This document shows, one piece after another, positions 9,654-18,712 of a stretch of DNA of 64,000 nucleotides. The translations under genes and the position numbers were made by a program. Where the stretch lies: contig NZ_JACHFR010000001.1 in NCBI RefSeq assembly GCF_014202035.1, forward strand, positions 682,001-746,000. The letters run 5' to 3'. The notes under the pieces are model-generated. The model was not told the DNA's origin. It made no database searches and saw only the letters and a program-made list of their open reading frames with translations. Each line of letters starts with the position of its first letter. The first letter of the stretch is position 1. Origin of the DNA: Treponema rectale (GTDB lineage Bacteria > Spirochaetota > Spirochaetia > Treponematales > Treponemataceae).

Positions 9654-10897
9654 TGTTTGAAAATGTTTTATATCAGAATGCTGCGGATCTTCTTATTGAA
9701 GACATTGCAAAAGACAGGCTTCCCCGTTCCATTCTTTTTTACGGTCCCTCATCTTCTGCAAAAACAACTGCAGCCCTTGAACTGGCCAGGGTTTTGTCCT
9801 GCAGGGGAACTCCAAAAGGTGAGTGGAACTGTACCTGCGAAAGCTGTTTGAGGCATAAAGCTCTTGTCTCTCAGAACATGCTTCTTCTCGGAGCCGGAAA
9901 CCGCACTCTGGAAATAGCTGCTGCAAAAAAATCCCTTCTTACTCAATACCTGCAGAATTCCAGTCATCTTGAGTCAAGCAGATATTTTTATGTACGTGCA
10001 GTCAGAAAACTTACGGCCCGCTTTTCTCCTGTTCTATGGGAAGGGGAAGATAAACTTTCAAAATTTTCTCCTTTAGTTCAGTCTATTGATGAAGATCTTG
10101 AGCTTCTGAATCCCGGACGTACACTTCCTGAAGAAGAGGAGTTACGAGGCATTCTTGATGACATAGAAAAAAACTGCGAAAAACTTGAAACTTCTTTTCT
10201 GTATGAATCGCTGCCTGTTTCTCAGATCCGTAATTTTTCTTCCTGGGCGCATTTAAGTGCAGCACACGGGAAAAAAGTTTTGATTATAGAAAATGCAGAC
10301 CGTATGCAGGAAAGTGCTAGGAATGCCCTTCTTAAAATTCTTGAAGAACCTCCTGAAGACGTTCTGTTTATTCTTACGACAGCAAGACGAGCGTCAATCC
10401 TTCCGACAATTCTTTCCAGGGTCAGAACCTATTCCTTTTCAAACCGTACGAAAGAGCAGCAGGAAGAAGTCCTTACAAGGGTATTCCATGTGACTCCTTC
10501 CTACAGTCAGTCAATGCCTGAAGGAATTGATGCTTATCTTTCTTCTTTTCTGCCGGTAAATTTGAATACTGTAAGAAAATGCTCGGCAGATTTCTTTGCT
10601 GATATTTCCAACGGCCATGTTCCGGATATTGCGGGAATTGTCAATGTCTGCGGAAGTTTTAAGCCGAGAATGATATTCAGGATTTTTTTAGAGGGAATAA
10701 TTGAGGCACAGAAAAAACTCCTTCATTTTCCTGCCGGTGCGGTATGCTCTGAGGGAATCCTTAAAGAGTTAAAAGAAGCGTACAATAATGTAACGGTTTA
10801 TAATGAAAATCCTGCCGGTGCACTGGAAATGCTTTCAAGAAACCTTATGCAGATAAATCATGTAAACGGCGGTGCATTCAGGGAGGCTTTGCAGTGA
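9653..10897 (+). CDS. holB: DNA polymerase III delta' subunit-like AAA+ protein
   Basis: The 414-residue clamp-loader protein has a P-loop variant (GPSSSAKTT, Lys37), a Cys cluster typical of the family's zinc module (Cys50, Cys60, Cys62, Cys65) and a Walker-B-like VLIIENADRMQ. Next comes the ALLKILEEPP helix and a sensor-1 region, TTARRASILPTILSRVRTY. The usual SRC motif reads SRV here, as in several delta' subunits that do not act as ATPases. The role is loading the sliding clamp in chromosome replication. A charged insertion of about 80 residues lies between the zinc module and Walker B. It is coupled to cvpA upstream and to the sensor kinase downstream (ATGA overlap). Confidence 0.85.
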   Translation: MFENVLYQNAADLLIEDIAKDRLPRSILFYGPSSSAKTTAALELARVLSCRGTPKGEWNCTCESCLRHKALVSQNMLLLGAGNRTLEIAAAKKSLLTQYLQNSSHLESSRYFYVRAVRKLTARFSPVLWEGEDKLSKFSPLVQSIDEDLELLNPGRTLPEEEELRGILDDIEKNCEKLETSFLYESLPVSQIRNFSSWAHLSAAHGKKVLIIENADRMQESARNALLKILEEPPEDVLFILTTARRASILPTILSRVRTYSFSNRTKEQQEEVLTRVFHVTPSYSQSMPEGIDAYLSSFLPVNLNTVRKCSADFFADISNGHVPDIAGIVNVCGSFKPRMIFRIFLEGIIEAQKKLLHFPAGAVCSEGILKELKEAYNNVTVYNENPAGALEMLSRNLMQINHVNGGAFREALQ

Positions 10898-12114
10898 ATG
10901 ATTTTTTTAAGAAAGCTTCTTCCAAGATAACAAAGCTTTCTCCGGAGCAGCTTACTTCCCTTATTGAAGCCCTTTATTCTGAAAACAATGGACTTCATTC
11001 CATACTTGAGAGTCTGTCCACCGGTCTTATTATTGTTGATAACGACTGGCATGTGATTCAGAAAAATAAAGCTGCGGACAGGCTTCTTCTTTTAAAGCAC
11101 CGGCCTAATGAAAATTCTGACGGCAGTTATGTCTGGGACTGTATAGAAAATGAAGACATAGCACAGTTTCTTAAAAATTCTTCCAGAAACAGAAACACTA
11201 ATGTGAGTGAGGAGTTTTCCCTTTCTCTGGAAACGGGAGTAAGGTTTGTCACCGTAACAGTTCTTCCTCTTGTTCAGAAAAATATTCAGGAAAAAACAAA
11301 GGTCTGTACTTCAATTACAGGTTCAATAATTACGATAGATGACATTACTGAAAAACGACAGCAGGAAATTATTCTTCACCGCATGGAAAGTCTTGCAAGC
11401 CTTACAAATCTTGCGGCATCCGTAGCTCATGAAATAAAGAATCCTTTAGGTGCCATAAGCATACACATTCAGCTTTTGCAGAAGGCGATAAAGAAAGCCA
11501 GGACCGGAGACGGACTTTTGCCTCAGCCTAAGTTTATGGAAAACTATCTGGATGTGGTAAATGAAGAAATTTCAAACCTGAATAAAATCGTTCTTGATTT
11601 TCTTTTTGCAGTCAGACCCGTTCATTCAAATATGGAACTTACAGATGCAGATAAAATTACGGAACGTACTGTAGAATTTTTTATTCCTCAGTTTAAGGAA
11701 AACGGAGTTGAATTAAAAACTGAACTTTGCAGAAAGCAGCAGAGAATTCTAATTGATGAAAAACTTTTTAGGGAAGTACTGATTAATATTCTGCAGAACG
11801 CACTTCAGGCAATAAAATCTGCTTCCGTTAAGGAAGGCCTGGTTCACGTAAGTTCTTTCTGCGATGCAGAAAAGTATACCCTTAAAATTTCTGACAACGG
11901 CTGCGGTATGGATGAAAATACTGCATCCCATGTTTTTGAACCGTACTATACTACAAAGGCTGATGGAACTGGTCTTGGCCTTACAATGGCATATAAAGTA
12001 ATAAAGGAATTCAGGGGAGATATTTCCGTTGATTCTAAAACCGGAGAGGGAACTGAGTTTACGATAACTATTCCGGTTCCTCAGAAAAGCACTAAACTTT
12101 TAGGTGAGAAATGA
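10894..12114 (+). CDS. PAS-domain sensor histidine kinase (AtoS-like)
   Basis: The 406-residue cytoplasmic kinase has no membrane helix. A PAS-type region spans about residues 30-155. HisKA follows, with phospho-acceptor His179 in ASVAHEIKNPLG. The HATPase domain has an N-box (LINILQNALQAI), G1 (ISDNGCGMDE), an F-box (EPYYTTK) and G2 (GTGLGLTMAYKVI). All catalytic motifs look intact. It overlaps the sigma54-type response regulator by ATGA, so they form a cognate pair. Treponema pallidum has a comparable kinase/regulator pair annotated AtoS/AtoC. The signal is unknown; absence of a membrane anchor suggests an internal cue. Confidence 0.92.
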   Translation: MNDFFKKASSKITKLSPEQLTSLIEALYSENNGLHSILESLSTGLIIVDNDWHVIQKNKAADRLLLLKHRPNENSDGSYVWDCIENEDIAQFLKNSSRNRNTNVSEEFSLSLETGVRFVTVTVLPLVQKNIQEKTKVCTSITGSIITIDDITEKRQQEIILHRMESLASLTNLAASVAHEIKNPLGAISIHIQLLQKAIKKARTGDGLLPQPKFMENYLDVVNEEISNLNKIVLDFLFAVRPVHSNMELTDADKITERTVEFFIPQFKENGVELKTELCRKQQRILIDEKLFREVLINILQNALQAIKSASVKEGLVHVSSFCDAEKYTLKISDNGCGMDENTASHVFEPYYTTKADGTGLGLTMAYKVIKEFRGDISVDSKTGEGTEFTITIPVPQKSTKLLGEK

Positions 12115-13469
12115 AATTTACAATTCTTATTATTGACGACGAAAAAAATATTCGGGAAGGGCTTGCAGCGAATTTTGAACTGGAAGACTATAACGTAAAA
12201 ACTGCGGCTTCTGGAGAAGAAGGTCTTGAGTATGTTTCAAAGGGAGACATTGACCTTGTAATCAGTGACCTCCGTATGAACGGAATGGGCGGTGAGGAAG
12301 TTCTCCAGCGGGTTACTGCCCAGACTCCAGGGGTTCCCGTTATTATTCTTACAGGTCACGGAGATGTAAATTCTGCAGTAGATGCAATGAGGCACGGAGC
12401 CTATGATTTTTTACTTAAGCCGGTAGATCTTGATCAGCTTACGATGATTGTAAAGCGTGCCCTTGAAAACCGACAGCTTCGTCTTGAGCACCAGCAGTTG
12501 AAGAAGGAAGTGGAAGATTCATCTGCTTTCAGTACTATGATCGGAAAATCCTCTGCAATAATGAAAATGCAGGAAACCATCCGTAAAGTTGCGGAAAGCA
12601 GGGCCAGCGTCCTTATCACGGGAGAAAGCGGCGTCGGAAAAGAACTTGTTGCCCGGGCAATTCATAATTATTCTTCCCGGAAAGCAAAAGAAATGATAAA
12701 CGTTCATTGTGCTGCTTTAAGTGAAACCCTTTTGGAAAGCGAACTTTTCGGACATGAAAAAGGTGCGTTTACGGGAGCAGATCATTTAAAGAAAGGCCGC
12801 TTTGAACTTGCTCACGGCAGTACGATTTTTCTTGATGAAATAGGAGAAATAAACCAGAGCGTGCAGATAAAGATTCTCCGGGTGTTGCAGGAGAGGCGTT
12901 TTGAAAGAGTAGGCGGTGAGCAGACCATTGAAGTTGACGTCAGGGTTGTTGCTGCTACAAACAGAAATCTTGAAGAAGAAGTAAAAAAAGGAAGGTTTAG
13001 GGAAGATTTATATTACAGGCTGAATGTAGTTCATATTCATGTTCCACCTCTCAGGGAAAGAAAGGAAGATATTCCTCTTTTAATACAGAGTTTCCTTGAT
13101 GAGTTTAACAGGGAAAATTCTAAGAATATTACTGGACTTGATTCAAAAGCCAAGTCTGCTATGTTTAAGTATGACTGGCCGGGAAATATCCGGGAACTTC
13201 GTAACTGCATGGAAAGTGCCGTGGTAATGTGTTCCGGGGATCATATTACTATTGATGATCTTCCTCCAGGCATTGCAAAAAAATCTGAGGGAGAAGTAAT
13301 AACAGTTCCTTTAGGTCAGACTCTTGAGGAAACTGAAAAAACAGTCATTCTTGAAAATCTTGCAGCAAACCGTAACAATAAAAGTAAGACTGCTGATCTT
13401 CTTGGCATAGGAAGAAAAACTCTCCAGCGTAAACTTTCGGAATGGGGAATTGATAATTCAGGAGAGTAA
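12111..13469 (+). CDS. sigma54-dependent response regulator (NtrC/AtoC family)
   Basis: The 452-residue activator has a receiver domain (about 1-120) with acidic pocket Asp9/Asp10 and phospho-acceptor Asp53 (LVISDLRMNG). The AAA+ domain has Walker A GESGVGKE (about 171-178), the sigma54-contacting GAFTGA loop (218-223), Walker B (STIFLDEIGE) and the arginine-finger region (FREDLYYRLNV). A C-terminal Fis-type helix-turn-helix ends it (NNKSKTADLLGIGRKTLQRK). It should activate RpoN promoters when phosphorylated by the upstream kinase. I saw no clear -24/-12 site in the window, so target genes are probably elsewhere. Confidence 0.95.
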   Translation: MKFTILIIDDEKNIREGLAANFELEDYNVKTAASGEEGLEYVSKGDIDLVISDLRMNGMGGEEVLQRVTAQTPGVPVIILTGHGDVNSAVDAMRHGAYDFLLKPVDLDQLTMIVKRALENRQLRLEHQQLKKEVEDSSAFSTMIGKSSAIMKMQETIRKVAESRASVLITGESGVGKELVARAIHNYSSRKAKEMINVHCAALSETLLESELFGHEKGAFTGADHLKKGRFELAHGSTIFLDEIGEINQSVQIKILRVLQERRFERVGGEQTIEVDVRVVAATNRNLEEEVKKGRFREDLYYRLNVVHIHVPPLRERKEDIPLLIQSFLDEFNRENSKNITGLDSKAKSAMFKYDWPGNIRELRNCMESAVVMCSGDHITIDDLPPGIAKKSEGEVITVPLGQTLEETEKTVILENLAANRNNKSKTADLLGIGRKTLQRKLSEWGIDNSGE

Positions 13470-13472
13470 AGT

Positions 13473-13922
13473 TTGGAAACAATGTATGACCGTTTGGGAG
13501 AATTATTGAATGAGACTCTTAAGGACGGCTATGTAAAGTCTTCTGAGCCGCAGAAAGAAACTGAACGGTTTACAGAAACAGAAACACAGGCCTCGTCTCT
13601 TAAAAATAAAAACGGTTTTACCTGGCCCAAAGGAAAAAAGAAAAAAAGTTCATCATTTGAAAAAAAATCTGTAGAAAGTAAAAAAAAGGTTAAGAAGATA
13701 TTTTCTGCTGAAGCAGAGAGGGCATTAAGACTCTTTTCTCTTGACGGGAATTATACGGAAGAGGAATTAAAAAAAGCATATAAAGAAAAACTGAATGTAT
13801 TTCATCCCGACAAGAATAAAAAACTGCCGATAGTTCAGAAAGTAGCTGCGGAAAAAACAAGACAGGTGGTGGAGGCTTTCAGGCTTTTGTCAGATCTTTT
13901 GAACGAAAGTTCTTTAAAATAA
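13473..13922 (+). CDS. J-domain protein with charged N-terminus
   Basis: The protein has 149 residues. The first half is highly charged and probably disordered (Lys/Ser/Glu-rich). The C-terminal half is a J-domain with the HPD motif (LNVFHPDKNKK) between the two long helices, so it should stimulate an Hsp70 (DnaK) partner. The start is TTG at 13473: AGGAGAG ends six to seven bases upstream, whereas the first ATG (13482) is 16 bases away. It lies three bases after the regulator gene and ends the six-gene operon. Its placement after a kinase/sigma54 pair gives no clear clue to substrate. Confidence 0.78.
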   Translation: METMYDRLGELLNETLKDGYVKSSEPQKETERFTETETQASSLKNKNGFTWPKGKKKKSSSFEKKSVESKKKVKKIFSAEAERALRLFSLDGNYTEEELKKAYKEKLNVFHPDKNKKLPIVQKVAAEKTRQVVEAFRLLSDLLNESSLK

Positions 13923-13983
13923 AAATCCCTGAAGTTCAAAAATGCAGGAGCACTTAAAAACTTTAGGGAACAGTTAAGACACT

Positions 13984-14103
13984 GGGGTTGTCCAAAAAGT
14001 ATTGTCATACTGAACTTGTTTCAGCATCTACATCACATCTAGTTCTATAGATTCCGAAACAAGTTCGGAATGACACTAGGATGTAAACTTATTGGTCATT
14101 CCC
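13984..14103. mobile_element. MITE-like nested palindromic element, copy A
   Basis: The 120-bp element has imperfect terminal inverted repeats: left GGGGTTGTCCAAAAAGTA; right, read inward, GGGAATGACCAATAAGTT. Inside are two oppositely oriented modules of the form GTCAT-hairpin-ATCT (14004-14029 and 14049-14074), so the whole sequence is palindromic. No ORF. It sits between the convergent J-domain gene and glgC. A second copy of the same design is at 27254-27370. No clear target duplication is visible. An imperfect hairpin (13926-13969) just before it may terminate the upstream operon. Confidence 0.75.
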
Positions 14104-14114
14104 TAAGTCTTATA

Positions 14115-15410
14115 TCAGATAACGGTTCCGTCCGGAATTACTGCACCCTTGCGGATTACGATAATGCCGTCTGCACTGTAGAACAGACCGTGATCACCAT
14201 CGTCATAATGTTTTCCGCTTACGTTAATGCAGCAGTTTTCTCCGATGCGGGCATCCTTATCAATGATTGCCTTGTTGATTTTGCATCCCCTTCCGATACC
14301 CATGTTAGGAATGCCTTTCTTTTTATTGTAAGCTTTGTTTGTGTCATCTTCGTAATTGTCTGCACCCATCATAATTACGCCTTCAAGATCGCAGCCTTCA
14401 TTAATGATTGAGCGGACACCGATTACAGAATGCTGAATACGGGCATTCGTGATAACGCATCCTTCGCTTGTAAGAGAAGCCGTCATGTCAGCATTGTTGA
14501 TTTTGCTTGGAGGAAGGTTTCTCATGTGTGTATAGATAGGTTTTTCTTCTTCGTAGAAATTAAAGTGCGGTACCGGTGTAGTAAGATCCAGGGTTGCATC
14601 GTAGAATGATTTGATTGTTCCGATGTCTTCCCAATAGCCGTTGAAAATATATGAACTTACTTTTTTTGTCTTGATTGCCATTGGAATGATTTCTTTACCA
14701 AAATCAGTAAAGTCATTGTTTAACATTTCATCCATTGTTTCTGCATCAAAAATATAGATACCCATGGATGCAAGATATTCAAGATCCGGAGTAAGGTCTT
14801 TTGTTCTTGATTTTGCAGGAATCTTCCAGTCATCGATGTTCTGGTCCTTTGCTGGTTTTTCCATGAATGCAGTAATCTGATTCTGGTCGTTTACCTGCAT
14901 GATTCCGAAGCCTGAAGCATCACTTCTGTTTACGGCCTTGGCTGCAATTGTAATATTTGATCCGCTTGCGATATGCTGATCCATGAATTTCTTAAGATCC
15001 ATGCGATAGAGCTGGTCTCCGGAAAGAATTATGTAGTGAGTCGGATTCTGACGGTGGAAATGTCCGAGATTCTTGCGGACTGCATCGGCAGTTCCTTCAT
15101 ACCATCCTGAATGTTCCAGAGTCTGTTCTGCTGCAAGAATTTCAACGAAACCTTTGCTGAAGCGGTCGAAATTATACGAATTGATTATGTGAAGATGAAG
15201 TGAAGCTGAGTTGAACTGAGTTAAAAGATAGATTTTCTTAAATCCTGAATTGATACAGTTTGAAATAGGAATGTCAACGATTCTATATTTTCCGCCGAAA
15301 GGAACGGCCGGTTTTGAACGTTCTTTTGTAAGCGGATAAAGTCTTGTTCCTTTTCCGCCGCCTAAAATGATTGCAAGCACGCGAGGTTCTTCATATTTTT
15401 TTTCAGCCAT
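14115..15410 (-). CDS. glgC: glucose-1-phosphate adenylyltransferase
   Basis: The 431-residue enzyme makes ADP-glucose for glycogen synthesis. It has the N-terminal nucleotide loop (AIILGGGKGTRLYPLT), the LSGDQLYRMD substrate region and a C-terminal left-handed beta-helix with repeated hexapeptides (about residues 300-425). Length fits the bacterial GlgC family. It is preceded by a GGAGG site. It lies 68 bp downstream of the EAL-domain gene on the same strand, although a functional link between glycogen and c-di-GMP is not shown by the sequence. Copy A of the MITE-like element lies 11 bp beyond its stop. Confidence 0.97.
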   Translation of the reverse strand: MAEKKYEEPRVLAIILGGGKGTRLYPLTKERSKPAVPFGGKYRIVDIPISNCINSGFKKIYLLTQFNSASLHLHIINSYNFDRFSKGFVEILAAEQTLEHSGWYEGTADAVRKNLGHFHRQNPTHYIILSGDQLYRMDLKKFMDQHIASGSNITIAAKAVNRSDASGFGIMQVNDQNQITAFMEKPAKDQNIDDWKIPAKSRTKDLTPDLEYLASMGIYIFDAETMDEMLNNDFTDFGKEIIPMAIKTKKVSSYIFNGYWEDIGTIKSFYDATLDLTTPVPHFNFYEEEKPIYTHMRNLPPSKINNADMTASLTSEGCVITNARIQHSVIGVRSIINEGCDLEGVIMMGADNYEDDTNKAYNKKKGIPNMGIGRGCKINKAIIDKDARIGENCCINVSGKHYDDGDHGLFYSADGIIVIRKGAVIPDGTVI

Positions 15411-15478
15411 ATTATTAAATCCTCCAAGATTTTTTATCTATTGAAAATTATAAACCCGTAAATTCAATTTTGCAAACT

Positions 15479-17728
15479 TTATATGTATTTTTTTAGAAGT
15501 TCCATAAATGCTTCTCCCGGCATAGGCCGCGCAAAGAAGAAGCCCTGGGCAATGTCACAGCCGATTCCTGCAAGAAGCTTTGACTGCTGTTCTGTTTCAA
15601 TTCCTTCTGCTACAGTCTGCATGTTAAGTTTTTTTGCCATACTGATTACGGATTCGATTATTATGCTGTCTTTTTCATCCAGCTGGGCATTTGGCAGAAA
15701 TTCTTTGTCGAGTTTTATTACATCTGCAGGCATATTTTTGAGAATGTTCAGTGAAGAATATCCGGAACCGAAATCATCTACGGAAATTTTGAACCCGGCT
15801 TTTTTTATGTCGTTCATTACCCGGACAAGACGCTTCATGTTGTCAAACATTATGCTTTCCGTAAGTTCAACTTCAATGTAGGACGGATCGATATTGTATT
15901 CCCTGCTTATTCCCGTAAGTTTCTCTATAAGGTCTGAATCATAAAGATGGTAGCGGGACAGATTGAAGGAGATTGTAATAGGGTAAGGGCACTTTCCGTC
16001 CATGCATTTGTTCCATTCATTCATAAAGCGGCATACATCATTGAATACATAGATGTCAATTTTTTCTATAAAGCCGTTGTGCTCAAAAAGAGGAACGAAT
16101 CTGTCTGGTCCCAGAAGTCCTGTTTCCGGTTTGTTCCATCTTATGAGGGCTTCTGCACCTATTATTTTTTTTGTCCGAAGGGAAAACTTCGGCTGATAGT
16201 AAACGACAAATTCTCTGTTTTCCAGAGCTTTATTCATGGAAAGGGTTATCTCACGGTTCCAGTCGTTTTCTTTTTTCATTTCCAGTGTATATTCAGCCGT
16301 TCTGTGGGTTATGAAATTCTTTTTATTCATTTTTCTGGCAATGTTGGCTTTTGTAACCATGCCGGTAATGTCCCTGTCATTGTTGTCCGTTACATAGTAA
16401 ACGCCGGAACTGAAAGTCATTACGTATTTTTTAGGAAGCAGCTGTGCTATGTGGTCAGAAACATCCGTAAGCTTAAATACCCTGTCTTCAATAAGGGGCA
16501 TTGAAAGCGGATCCTTCATGAAGAAAATGAAAGTATCTGCATAGTAACGGCAGTATTTTTCTCCTTTTGTGCATTCTTCTATAAAATGCTTTGCAATCAG
16601 AGCAAGTATTCTGTTTCCGTAATTAAAACCGTAACTGTCATTTATAAATCCAAAGTCGTCGATGTTTAGTGAAAGAAAAAGATAGTTTTCGCTTTTATGA
16701 TTTTTGAGTATTTTCAGAACATCCCGCCTGAATCGGCTGTAGGTGTGCAGTCCTGTAACGTCATCGTAAGTGATTTCATGGAGCTTATGTCTCAGAACGG
16801 TCATCATGCACATGATTATTACTAAGGCAATGATGACGGAGTTAGACAGGAATGTAATGCTCATGTTGTGTCTCTGCTCGCGTTTTTTTAACTGTTCCTG
16901 TTTTTCATTCTGATGCTGGCTCTGGACTTTATAAAAAATAAGGTTGAGGTTGGAATAGGAGAAGGTGTTTATTGCTTTGTTAAAGGCTGAAATAAAGGAA
17001 TCTTCCATATTCTGATTGAATGCAAACTGCTGTGAATAGGATAAAGAAAGATTGTAGGCTGTATGCTTCGGAAGGTTATCTGCATAGGAAAGTTCTGCCT
17101 GACCGATTATTATGTATTTATATTTTCCGTTCCTGAATCGCTCCAGGGTAATTTCCGGTTTCTGGTTGGTGTCGAATTTAAGGTCTTTTATACCGATTTC
17201 GTTGTGGAGTCGTTCTAAAAGAGCCTGGGGAAATTCCGTTATTCCTACGGTATCTCCTTCTTCCGGATAGTGACCGGTGGTGGAAATCATCAGAAGCTGT
17301 GATCTGTAGGTTTTGGAACTCTGTTTTATCTGGGGGTACTGGTCAAGAAGACGTACGTAACCGCTTATTATGTCAGCCTTACCGTTGAGTATGTACTGAA
17401 TGCTTTCTGCGTAGCTTCCGGTAGGAATGAAGTTAAGCTTTATGTCATATATGGCTGCAAGTTCTTTCAGAATCTCGATATTGATTCCTTTTTCGTTAAA
17501 ACTGCCCGGATCAGTGCTGCCATTGAATTCAAGAGGCGGCCAGGCTGGATCGATGACAACCCTCAGGGTTTTGTGTTTTTCGACAGCTGCCTTTTCCTGT
17601 TCAGTCAGTTCAATCTGGACAGAAGAATCCGTTATATTGAGGAGTTCATCAGAAACTGTATTCTGTGCATTTAGTGCTGCAATGGTGAAAATACTAAAAA
17701 TAGATGCAAGATAGCGCCTGATCTTCAT
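15479..17728 (-). CDS. periplasmic-sensor GGDEF(degenerate)/EAL protein, probable c-di-GMP phosphodiesterase
   Basis: The protein has 749 residues. It has a signal peptide (1-21), then a family-3 solute-binding-like sensor domain (about 45-265, e.g. LRVVIDPAWPPLEF), a membrane helix (about 294-312), a GGDEF domain (about 320-480) and an EAL domain (about 495-749). The GGDEF signature is replaced by YADTF (396-400), so cyclase activity is unlikely. The EAL domain keeps E526-A527-L528, the metal/substrate residues in SFNLSR, VELTES, DDFGSGYSSL, IKLDKEF and AEGIETE, and so should hydrolyse c-di-GMP. It probably responds to an amino-acid-like ligand in the periplasm. It is divergent from flgF. 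Confidence 0.93.
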   Translation of the reverse strand: MKIRRYLASIFSIFTIAALNAQNTVSDELLNITDSSVQIELTEQEKAAVEKHKTLRVVIDPAWPPLEFNGSTDPGSFNEKGINIEILKELAAIYDIKLNFIPTGSYAESIQYILNGKADIISGYVRLLDQYPQIKQSSKTYRSQLLMISTTGHYPEEGDTVGITEFPQALLERLHNEIGIKDLKFDTNQKPEITLERFRNGKYKYIIIGQAELSYADNLPKHTAYNLSLSYSQQFAFNQNMEDSFISAFNKAINTFSYSNLNLIFYKVQSQHQNEKQEQLKKREQRHNMSITFLSNSVIIALVIIMCMMTVLRHKLHEITYDDVTGLHTYSRFRRDVLKILKNHKSENYLFLSLNIDDFGFINDSYGFNYGNRILALIAKHFIEECTKGEKYCRYYADTFIFFMKDPLSMPLIEDRVFKLTDVSDHIAQLLPKKYVMTFSSGVYYVTDNNDRDITGMVTKANIARKMNKKNFITHRTAEYTLEMKKENDWNREITLSMNKALENREFVVYYQPKFSLRTKKIIGAEALIRWNKPETGLLGPDRFVPLFEHNGFIEKIDIYVFNDVCRFMNEWNKCMDGKCPYPITISFNLSRYHLYDSDLIEKLTGISREYNIDPSYIEVELTESIMFDNMKRLVRVMNDIKKAGFKISVDDFGSGYSSLNILKNMPADVIKLDKEFLPNAQLDEKDSIIIESVISMAKKLNMQTVAEGIETEQQSKLLAGIGCDIAQGFFFARPMPGEAFMELLKKYI

Positions 17729-17841
17729 TCCCTGAATTATAAGTCAAATTTTCGTATTTTCAACTTTTAAAACAAAGTCTTTACATGTAAAAGGAGTTCC
17801 GCAGTAAATGAAGCACAGATGATTCTTTTTCAGATGTTTCC

Positions 17842-17868
17842 TTAAGAAAAAAAATCAGATACCGATAA
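17842..17868 (+). promoter_or_regulatory. sigma28 (FliA/WhiG) promoter of flgF-flgG
   Basis: TTAA (17842-17845), 15 bases, then ACCGATAA (17861-17868) closely match the flagellar sigma28 pattern TAAA-N15-GCCGATAA. The site is 22 bp before the flgF start and 7 bp before its AGGAG ribosome site. Confidence 0.75.
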
Positions 17869-17890
17869 TAAAAACAGGAGATTACAGACT

Positions 17891-18691
17891 ATGATACGCG
17901 GATGGTATATCGGTGCAAGCGGAATGACCGCACAGCAGAACAGGCTTGATGCTATTTCCAATAACCTTGCAAATGTAGATACGACAGGTTTTAAGAAAGA
18001 TATTCCTGTAAGTAAGGAATTCAGCGAGCTTCTTTTACGCCGTTCCCGTGCAGACGGTGTCTATCCGACTGTTTTCGGTTCTGCAGACGTAAAGCCGATT
18101 ATCGGTACCATCGGTCTTGGTGTAGAGACAAACGAGCTTTACACGGATTTTTCTCAGGGGTCTTTTAAAAATACAGAAACTAATACTGACATGGCATTGA
18201 GCGGAGAAGGTTTCTTTACGGTAAAAACTCCTATGGGAGAACGCTACACCAGAAACGGAAACTTTATTCTCGGAAAAGAGGGAATTCTCCTTACAAAAGA
18301 AGGATATCCGGTACAGGGAGAAAACGGCGACATTCACGTTGAAGATGATAAATTCATGGTTAATAAAGACGGAATGATTTATTCCAGGGAAGACGGAACT
18401 CTTGTTGACCGTATTAAACTTGTTCGTTTTGACAATGAACGTTACCTTCAGAAAACCGGTTCTTCCCTTTATAACACCAGCCGCTGGTCAGGAGATGCCC
18501 ATATTGCAGAAGGTGATGAACGTCCGCAGATTGTGCAGGGATTTACAGAGACTAGTAACGTTAACGTTGTTAATGAAATGGTTCAGATGATTGAAGTTAA
18601 CCGTGCCTATGAGGCAAACCAGAAGACTGTGCAGACACAGGATTCCATGATGGATACCCTCTGGTCTAAGGTTGTAACTGTAAATAGATAA
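17891..18691 (+). CDS. flgF: flagellar basal-body rod protein FlgF
   Basis: The 266-residue proximal/distal rod protein has the rod-family N-terminus (YIGASGMTAQQNRLDAISNN, then LANVDTTGFKKD) and the C-terminal helix (VNEMVQMIEVNRAYEANQKT). It is shorter and less canonical than the following FlgG, with the typical FlgF opening MIRGWY. It assembles in the periplasmic rod through the flagellar export apparatus. An AGGAG motif lies about 10 bases before the ATG. It is first in the unit with flgG (21 bp downstream); a sigma28 promoter lies upstream. Confidence 0.93.
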   Translation: MIRGWYIGASGMTAQQNRLDAISNNLANVDTTGFKKDIPVSKEFSELLLRRSRADGVYPTVFGSADVKPIIGTIGLGVETNELYTDFSQGSFKNTETNTDMALSGEGFFTVKTPMGERYTRNGNFILGKEGILLTKEGYPVQGENGDIHVEDDKFMVNKDGMIYSREDGTLVDRIKLVRFDNERYLQKTGSSLYNTSRWSGDAHIAEGDERPQIVQGFTETSNVNVVNEMVQMIEVNRAYEANQKTVQTQDSMMDTLWSKVVTVNR

Positions 18692-18712
18692 TAATAGGGG
18701 CAGGATAGAATT

